A stretch of 64,000 nt of DNA from positions 260,937 through 324,936 of the forward strand of contig DIFI01000006.1 of NCBI GenBank assembly GCA_002419055.1, read 5' to 3'. The stretch is from Peptococcaceae bacterium UBA5752. Lineage in GTDB: Bacteria > Bacillota > Dehalobacteriia > UBA4068. Position 1 is the first letter of the stretch. Every line of letters starts with the position of its first letter. Shown here piece by piece: positions 59,129 to 64,000 of this stretch. The position numbers and the translations under genes are program-made. The notes below the pieces were generated by a model. The model made no database searches. It saw only the letters and a list, made by a program, of their open reading frames with translations, and was not told the DNA's origin.

Positions 59129-60310
59129 TCAGATCCGTGATACACCGCTGGTCCTTGCTGCCGCAGCAACTGCAACTGCTACCGCCTTGCCGATTGCCGG
59201 ATCAAAGGCCGGTGGTAAAATAAATTCAGAGTTAATTTGATCCTCATCAACCACCGAAGCTATAGCATAAGAAGCGGCCAGCTTCATCTGCTCATTAATT
59301 TCCGAGGCACGCACATCAAGCGCTCCACGGAAAATACCGGGGAAAGCAAGTACGTTATTAATCTGATTGGGGTAATCGCTACGGCCTGTACCCACCACAA
59401 CTGCTCCGGCTGCTATTGCCTTATCCGGCATTATTTCCGGCACCGGATTAGCCATCGCAAAGACAACCGGCCGCGGCGCCATGCTCTTGATCATTTCTTG
59501 GCTGACCAAATTAGACGCAGATAAGCCAATAAAGACATCGGCACCTTTGATGATATCGGCCAATGTGCCTTCGATTTTATCGGGATTAGTAAGCCGCGAC
59601 ATTTCTTGGCGTGCCGGGTCAAGATTAGGCTTGCCCTCATAAATTACGCCCTCTATATCACACATGCAGATCTGTCCGACGCCAAACCTAAGCAGCAGCC
59701 TCGCTACAGAAGTTGCAGCCGCTCCGGCACCGCTGATAGCTATTTTAACTTGGGATGGTTTCTTGCCAACCACCTTCAAAGCATTAGTCAACGCTGCAAT
59801 TACTACTACTGCTGTGCCATGCTGGTCATCATGAAATATTGGTATATCGCAAACCGCTTTCAAGCGTTGCTCAATTTCAAAACAGCGCGGAGCCGATATA
59901 TCCTCCAAATTGATACCGCCAAAACTGCCGGAAATCAACTCAATAGTTCTGACGATCTCATCCACATTTTTGGAGCGAATACACAGCGGGAAAGCATCTA
60001 CTCCGGCAAAGCTTTTGAAAAGCACACATTTGCCCTCCATCACCGGCATCGCAGCTTCCGGGCCGATATCACCCAAACCAAGTACTGCGGTACCGTCGGT
60101 AATCACCGCTACCATATTCCAACGGCGCGTATATTTATAAATTAACTCCGGGCTCTTTTCTATTTCCAAACATGGCTGTGCAACTCCCGGCGTATAGGCG
60201 ATAGTCATATCTGAAGCGTTTTCGACCGGGCAACGAGCGATTATCTCAATCTTACCCCGCCATTGTTCATGTAATAATAATGCTTGTTCTTGTAAATTCA
60301 TAAATCTCAT
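59129..60310 (-). CDS. NAD(P)-dependent malic enzyme
   Basis: 393 residues, the short bacterial form without a phosphotransacetylase domain. YTPGVAQPCLEI, FHDDQHGTAVVVIAALTNAL and ISGAGAAATSVARLL (dinucleotide binding), FAMANPVPEIMPD. Decarboxylates malate to pyruvate. AAGGAG lies three bases before ATG 60310; ATG 60301 is a possible alternative. Monocistronic or first gene of the SLH/deoC unit; gap to the next gene is 32 bases. Confidence 0.95.
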   Translation of the reverse strand: MRFMNLQEQALLLHEQWRGKIEIIARCPVENASDMTIAYTPGVAQPCLEIEKSPELIYKYTRRWNMVAVITDGTAVLGLGDIGPEAAMPVMEGKCVLFKSFAGVDAFPLCIRSKNVDEIVRTIELISGSFGGINLEDISAPRCFEIEQRLKAVCDIPIFHDDQHGTAVVVIAALTNALKVVGKKPSQVKIAISGAGAAATSVARLLLRFGVGQICMCDIEGVIYEGKPNLDPARQEMSRLTNPDKIEGTLADIIKGADVFIGLSASNLVSQEMIKSMAPRPVVFAMANPVPEIMPDKAIAAGAVVVGTGRSDYPNQINNVLAFPGIFRGALDVRASEINEQMKLAASYAIASVVDEDQINSEFILPPAFDPAIGKAVAVAVAAAARTSGVSRI

Positions 60311-60379
60311 AATCTCCTTATTTTAATTATCTATATTGATTACGACAAAAAGCACTATTTTCCTGCCCTGATATTATCT

Positions 60380-60408
60380 TTGACAAGCCTGCCACTGCTT
60401 GTTACAAT
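60380..60408 (+). promoter_or_regulatory. Promoter of the AICAR transformylase gene
   Basis: TTGACA (60380-60385), 17-base spacer, TACAAT (60403-60408). No purine riboswitch was seen in the 45-base leader. Confidence 0.78.
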
Positions 60409-60453
60409 GGTAATATCAGAAAGAATTAATTAGTCTTAAGGGGGAAAAAATAA

Positions 60454-61629
60454 ATGGTAAAAGAATTATCATTAAAATACGGTTGTAATCCCAATCAAAT
60501 ACCGGCACGTATCTTTATCAACCAAGGAGAGTTGCCGATACAAGTATTAAATGGTCGCCCCGGTTATATCAATTTACTAGATGCCTTCAATAGTTGGCAG
60601 TTGGTATGCGAACTTAAAGCTGCCACCGGCCTCCCGGCGGCGGCCTCTTTCAAGCACGTCAGTCCGGCCGGGGCTGCCGTGGCTGTTCCTTTAAGCGATA
60701 CGCTGAAAAAGATCTATTATGTTGATGATCTCGAATTATCACCGCTGGCCAGCGCTTATGCCCGTGCCCGCGGTGCTGACCGGATGTCCTCCTATGGTGA
60801 CTTTATCGCTTTATCCGATACCTGTGATAAAGAAACCGCAACACTGATCGCCCGGGAAGTATCCGACGGTATTATCGCCCCAGGTTACTGCGAGGAAGCG
60901 CTCAGCATACTCAAATCCAAACGCAAAGGCAGTTATACTATAATAGAGATAGATTCAACCTACCGTCCTGTTCCCATTGAGCATAAAGATGTTTTTGGCA
61001 TAACTTTTGAGCAGGGACGTAACAAACAAAAAATAGACAAATCTTTACTGACCAATATCCCCACTGCCAACAAAGACATCCCTGAATCGGCTCAGCGCGA
61101 TCTGCTGATTTCACTGATTACACTTAAATATACCCAGTCCAACTCTGTCTGCTATTGTCTCGATGGACAAGCCATCGGCATCGGTGCCGGTCAGCAGTCG
61201 CGCGTCCATTGCACGCGTCTTGCCGGCAACAAAGCTGACGCCTGGTATCTGCGCCAGAATCCCCAGACGCTTAAGCTCCCCTTCAAGAATGAGATTAGAC
61301 GTCCGGATCGCGACAATACCATTGACGTATATGTTTCAGATGATTACAACGATGTTTTGGCAGAAGGAGTATGGCAACAGTTCTTTAGCCGCCGTCCCGA
61401 GCCGCTGCTCGCGGAAGAAAAACGCCGCTGGCTTGACGCTTTAACCGGCGTATCACTCGGCTCCGATGCCTTCTTCCCCTTCGGCGATAATATCGAACGT
61501 GCCCGAAAAAGCGGCGTTTGTTATATCGCTCAACCGGGCGGCTCTATTCGTGATGATAATGTCATCGAAGCATGTGATAAATATCATATCGCGATGGCTT
61601 TCACCGGGATTCGCCTCTTCCATCATTAA
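60454..61629 (+). CDS. Stand-alone AICAR formyltransferase (PurH C-terminal type)
   Basis: 391 residues. LKYGCNPNQIPARIF, SFKHVSPAGAAVAVPLSD (with the catalytic Lys-His), SPLASAYARARGADRMSSYGD in parts, KYTQSNSVCYCLDGQAIGIGAGQQSRVHC in parts, GSDAFFPFGDNIERA and QPGGSIRDDNVIEAC. All belong to the formyltransferase half of PurH; the N-terminal IMP cyclohydrolase (MGS-like) domain of the usual bifunctional enzyme is missing. The cyclohydrolase step must be encoded elsewhere. Monocistronic. Confidence 0.93.
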   Translation: MVKELSLKYGCNPNQIPARIFINQGELPIQVLNGRPGYINLLDAFNSWQLVCELKAATGLPAAASFKHVSPAGAAVAVPLSDTLKKIYYVDDLELSPLASAYARARGADRMSSYGDFIALSDTCDKETATLIAREVSDGIIAPGYCEEALSILKSKRKGSYTIIEIDSTYRPVPIEHKDVFGITFEQGRNKQKIDKSLLTNIPTANKDIPESAQRDLLISLITLKYTQSNSVCYCLDGQAIGIGAGQQSRVHCTRLAGNKADAWYLRQNPQTLKLPFKNEIRRPDRDNTIDVYVSDDYNDVLAEGVWQQFFSRRPEPLLAEEKRRWLDALTGVSLGSDAFFPFGDNIERARKSGVCYIAQPGGSIRDDNVIEACDKYHIAMAFTGIRLFHH

Positions 61630-61656
61630 AATTATTAATAAAGTAATCTAAATTAA

Positions 61657-61693
61657 CAGGCCGGATGCTGAATAACATCCGGCCTGTTTTTTA
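61657..61693 (+). terminator. Terminator after the formyltransferase gene
   Basis: CAGGCCGGATG, eight-base loop, CATCCGGCCTG, then TTTTTTATTTT. Confidence 0.93.
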
Positions 61694-61696
61694 TTT

Positions 61697-62671
61697 TCAA
61701 CCACCGATAGTATTCATACCACGCAACTGTTTGCCAAAACTATGTTCCGGCGGCTTGCATTCTACTGCTTGTTCGATAACTTCCAAAAGTTCAGCATCAG
61801 TCGCCCCTTGCCGCAGCGCTGTCAGCAAGTCAAAACTGCAATCGCTGTGCAGGCAGGGGAAAATTTTGCCGTCTGATGTCAAGCGCAACCTGTTACATCT
61901 GCGGCAAAAATGGCCGCTAATCGCATTGATAAATCCTATGGTACCGCAAAAGCCCTCAAGGCAAAACACTTCTGCCGGACCGTTGCCATTGATTACCTCA
62001 GTCGGCTGCAATTGTCCCAAACAAGCCAGCTTGGTTTTAATCTCATCGGTAGAAACAAAGTTTTCTTCGCTCCAAATGTTAAACTCGCCGACCGGCATCA
62101 GCTCTATAAAACGAACCGAAACTGGTTTATTTTTTGCCAACAGCGCAAGGTTTACCACTTCATCATCGTTAAAACCTCGTACTACGACTGTATTGACCTT
62201 AACCGGATTAAAACCGGCTGCAAAAGCTGCGTCAATACCGTCGAGTGTTTTTTGCAATTCACCACCACGGCTGATCCATGCAAAACGCTGCTGATCAAGC
62301 GTATCAAGACTAATATTAAGTCTTTTTACACCGGCTGCCAACAATTTATCTGCCATCTGCGGCAGCAATTGACCATTGGTTGTCAAAGCAATATCGGTCA
62401 AGGGCAGTGATTTAAGCGAATCCAGCAAAGGCAGCAGCATCTTGCTAACCAGAGGTTCTCCGCCGGTGATTCGCAGCTTACGGATTCCGGCCTCTACAAA
62501 AACGCCGACAATACGGCGCATCTCTTCCGCCCTCATCAGCTTGGTATGAGCCCGCCGGTCTATGCCTTCTTCCGGCATACAATAACGGCAGCGCAGATTG
62601 CATTTATCGGTAATCGACAGGCGCAAATAATCAATCGGCCGACCATGGGAAATCAGTTTTGGCTCGTTCAT
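61697..62671 (-). CDS. moaA: GTP 3',8-cyclase MoaA
   Basis: 324 residues. Radical-SAM motif CNLRCRYC (Cys24, Cys28, Cys31), SAM-binding LRITGGEPLV, C-terminal cluster FCRRCNRLRLTSDGKIFPCL and the functional C-terminal Gly-Gly (NTIGG). First step of molybdopterin synthesis, implying Mo- or W-enzymes in the organism. Follows a small gene with a gap of three bases. Confidence 0.96.
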   Translation of the reverse strand: MNEPKLISHGRPIDYLRLSITDKCNLRCRYCMPEEGIDRRAHTKLMRAEEMRRIVGVFVEAGIRKLRITGGEPLVSKMLLPLLDSLKSLPLTDIALTTNGQLLPQMADKLLAAGVKRLNISLDTLDQQRFAWISRGGELQKTLDGIDAAFAAGFNPVKVNTVVVRGFNDDEVVNLALLAKNKPVSVRFIELMPVGEFNIWSEENFVSTDEIKTKLACLGQLQPTEVINGNGPAEVFCLEGFCGTIGFINAISGHFCRRCNRLRLTSDGKIFPCLHSDCSFDLLTALRQGATDAELLEVIEQAVECKPPEHSFGKQLRGMNTIGG

Positions 62672-62674
62672 CGG

Positions 62675-62881
62675 CTAAAAACAACCAAGTCCACAATTCT
62701 TGATTTTTATACCAATGCGGTCAGCCGCTTCTCCAAGCATGCGATAGGAAACACCGAGCTCTTCCGCCAACGCCCGCGCGTCAGGACAGTCAATACGGTT
62801 ATTGTTGCTTGTTTTGCGTAATGCATCGATTATTTTATCTTCGATAATCATATCTTCTTTTCTGGACTTATCAGCTTCCAT
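62675..62881 (-). CDS. Small protein upstream of moaA
   Basis: 68 residues from ATG 62881 (GTAGGG upstream); an alternative start at 62899 would give 74. Helical N-terminal half (EDKIIDALRKTSNNNRIDCP), a helix-turn-helix-like middle (ARALAEELGVSYRMLGEAAD) and a C-terminal KNCGLGCF with two Cys. It looks like a small winged-helix or metal-binding protein and, being three bases from moaA, is cotranscribed with it. Family not recognised; regulation of or accessory role in molybdopterin synthesis is only a guess. Confidence 0.7.
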   Translation of the reverse strand: MEADKSRKEDMIIEDKIIDALRKTSNNNRIDCPDARALAEELGVSYRMLGEAADRIGIKIKNCGLGCF

Positions 62882-63099
62882 ATATAACCCTACTTTCACT
62901 TTTATTCTATTTTGCGCCTTATTTAGATTTTATACTACAAATTCATTATAACAAATAAATAAATTATCTATATATTTAAAAACAGCAGAAATCACGAGAT
63001 ATCGAGAGCATTTAAGAGATAATATGCCATATTTACCTGTTTTTGCCAATTTATGCGATTTGCCTCTGGAGCTGTAGTTTATTACTATATAAACTATGA

Positions 63100-63126
63100 T
63101 TAGCACTCATCGCAAGAGAGTGCTAT
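63100..63126. promoter_or_regulatory. CIRCE element (HrcA operator)
   Basis: TTAGCACTC, nine-base spacer, GAGTGCTAT. It matches the CIRCE consensus TTAGCACTC-N9-GAGTGCTAA in 17 of 18 arm positions. It lies 47 bases before groES, so heat-shock control by HrcA is expected. The region 62900-63099 is A+T-rich and shows no gene. Confidence 0.95.
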
Positions 63127-63172
63127 TAAAAAGTTTATTAGATTTATTATAATGCTTTAAGGAGGAACTGCA

Positions 63173-63463
63173 ATGAATATCAAACCGTTAGGTGATCGTG
63201 TTGTTATCCAACTGTTGGCTTCGCAGGAAGTCACTAAGGGCGGCATTTATATTCCCGATACCGCCAAAGAAAAACCCCAGGAAGGTAAAGTCCTAGCAAT
63301 CGGCCCCGGCCGCTTGATGGATGATGGTAAAAGAGCACCGCTCGAAGTAAACGTCGGCGATACCGTTCTTTTCGCTAAATATTCTGGAACTGAAGTTAAG
63401 AGCGACGGCGAAGAATATCTGATTCTCAATTCTGAGCGCGACATTTTGGCCATAATTGGCTAA
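63173..63463 (+). CDS. groES: Co-chaperonin GroES
   Basis: 96 residues. MNIKPLGDRVVIQLL, GGIYIPDTAKEKPQEGKVLAIGPG (mobile loop region), DTVLFAKYSGTEVK and ERDILAIIG. AAGGAGG precedes the ATG. Caps the GroEL ring. First gene of groESL. Confidence 0.98.
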   Translation: MNIKPLGDRVVIQLLASQEVTKGGIYIPDTAKEKPQEGKVLAIGPGRLMDDGKRAPLEVNVGDTVLFAKYSGTEVKSDGEEYLILNSERDILAIIG

Positions 63464-63489
63464 ACAATAATAATTAGGAGGAAATATCA

Positions 63490-64000
63490 ATGGCAAAACA
63501 AATCGTTTTTGATACAGAAGCCCGTTCTGCTCTTGAACGCGGTGTTAACGCTTTAAGCAATGCAGTTAAAATAACACTTGGCCCTAAAGGCCGTAATGTT
63601 GTCCTAGACAAAAAATTCGGTTCGCCGCTAATAACCAATGATGGCGTTACCATCGCCAGAGAAATTGAGCTCGAAGATCCGCTCGAAAATATGGGAGCCC
63701 AATTAGTCAAAGAAGTAGCCACCAAAACCAATGACGTCGCCGGTGACGGCACCACTACCGCAACTTTGCTGGCTCAGGCCATTATCCGCGAGGGATTGAA
63801 AAATGTTGCCGCCGGTGCCAACCCAATGGTCCTTAAAAAAGGCATTGAAATGGCTGTTAATACCGCCGTTGCGGAATTAAAAAAGAATTCCCAACCGGTC
63901 AAAAACAAAATGGCTATTTCGCAAGTTGCTTCAATTTCCGCCAATGATACCAATATCGGCAACTTAATTGCCGATGCGATGGAAAAAGTCGGCAATGACG
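63490..64000 (+). CDS. groEL: Chaperonin GroEL (3' end outside window)
   Basis: The first 170 residues are visible: MAKQIVFDTEARSALERGVN, ITLGPKGRNVVLD (nucleotide site), DGVTIAREIELEDP, VAGDGTTTATLLAQ with the catalytic Asp, and AGANPMVLKKGIEMAV. AGGAGG lies seven to ten bases upstream. Gap of 26 bases to groES. Truncated by the right edge. Confidence 0.98.
   Translation, partial: MAKQIVFDTEARSALERGVNALSNAVKITLGPKGRNVVLDKKFGSPLITNDGVTIAREIELEDPLENMGAQLVKEVATKTNDVAGDGTTTATLLAQAIIREGLKNVAAGANPMVLKKGIEMAVNTAVAELKKNSQPVKNKMAISQVASISANDTNIGNLIADAMEKVGND

Noticed and set aside
1..64000. CRISPR arrays, tRNA or rRNA genes, insertion sequences, prophage
   Set aside because: No regularly spaced repeats, tRNA cloverleaf-like sequences, transposase or phage protein motifs were noticed; a tRNAscan or CRISPR finder run would be decisive.

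Overview
The window is bacterial chromosome, most likely from an anaerobic, endospore-forming Firmicute (Clostridia or a relative). Support for sporulation: a GerMN-domain lipoprotein and a SpoIIP-type amidase. Support for a Gram-positive wall: an SLH-anchored glucosaminidase. Also typical of the group are a DegV protein, a DUF5320/DUF134/NifX/Mrp gene set, a CIRCE-controlled groESL operon and strong A+T-rich sigma-A promoters. No rRNA, tRNA, CRISPR array, transposase or prophage gene was seen. Genus cannot be named from the sequence.

Layout. 1-6030 (minus): a Tad/Flp pilus operon (prepilin peptidase, a 55-residue Flp pilin, TadE, TadG, CpaB, CpaE and CpaF, the last cut by the window edge) behind a class I cyclic-di-GMP riboswitch with a terminator. 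6072-7187: GerMN lipoprotein. 7393-11886 (plus): FMN riboswitch and ribD-ribE-ribBA-ribH plus a HAD phosphatase. 11907-14384: an A+T-rich polysaccharide deacetylase and a marR-degV pair. 14429-20719 (plus): leuA-cimA-leuC-leuD-leuB behind a Leu-rich leader peptide and attenuator. 20736-24859 (minus): zur, a small Cys/His membrane protein, znuA, znuC, znuB and an OB-fold-like lipoprotein. 24908-31653 (minus): aroF-tyrA-aroB-aroA-aroC-pheA behind a Phe/Tyr-rich leader peptide and attenuator.

31681-36182 (plus): DUF5320, DUF134 regulator, IscU/NifU-like scaffold, NifX-like, two ferredoxin-MinD ATPases, Mrp and a second NifX-like protein, a metal or Fe-S handling module of uncertain function. 36186-39979: a Crp-family regulator flanked by two near-identical TGTGA-N5-TCACA sites in front of thioredoxin and a four-domain CoA-disulfide reductase/rhodanese/TusA/DsrE protein. 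39983-41449: CNNM-type ion transporter with a long terminator-bearing leader. 41495-45522 (plus): glutamine amidotransferase, UDG4, tsaE-tsaB-rimI-tsaD. 45520-48957: ferritin-like protein, sodium:solute symporter with a Cys-containing leader ORF, SpoIIP. 48971-60310 (minus): rpsT, holA, comEC, comEA, leuS, cdd, deoC, SLH glucosaminidase, malic enzyme. 60380-62881: stand-alone AICAR transformylase, moaA and a small conserved-looking protein. 63100-64000: CIRCE, groES and the start of groEL.

The most striking theme is RNA-level control. At least four operons carry 5' leaders with alternative hairpins: c-di-GMP aptamer/Tad, FMN aptamer/rib, a Leu leader peptide and a Phe/Tyr leader peptide. A fifth, unassigned leader precedes the CNNM gene. 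Ribosome-stalling leader peptides for amino-acid operons are familiar from proteobacteria but are not the usual solution in Firmicutes, where T-boxes dominate. All coordinates, motifs and base pairings were read by eye; no database search, folding program or alignment was run.
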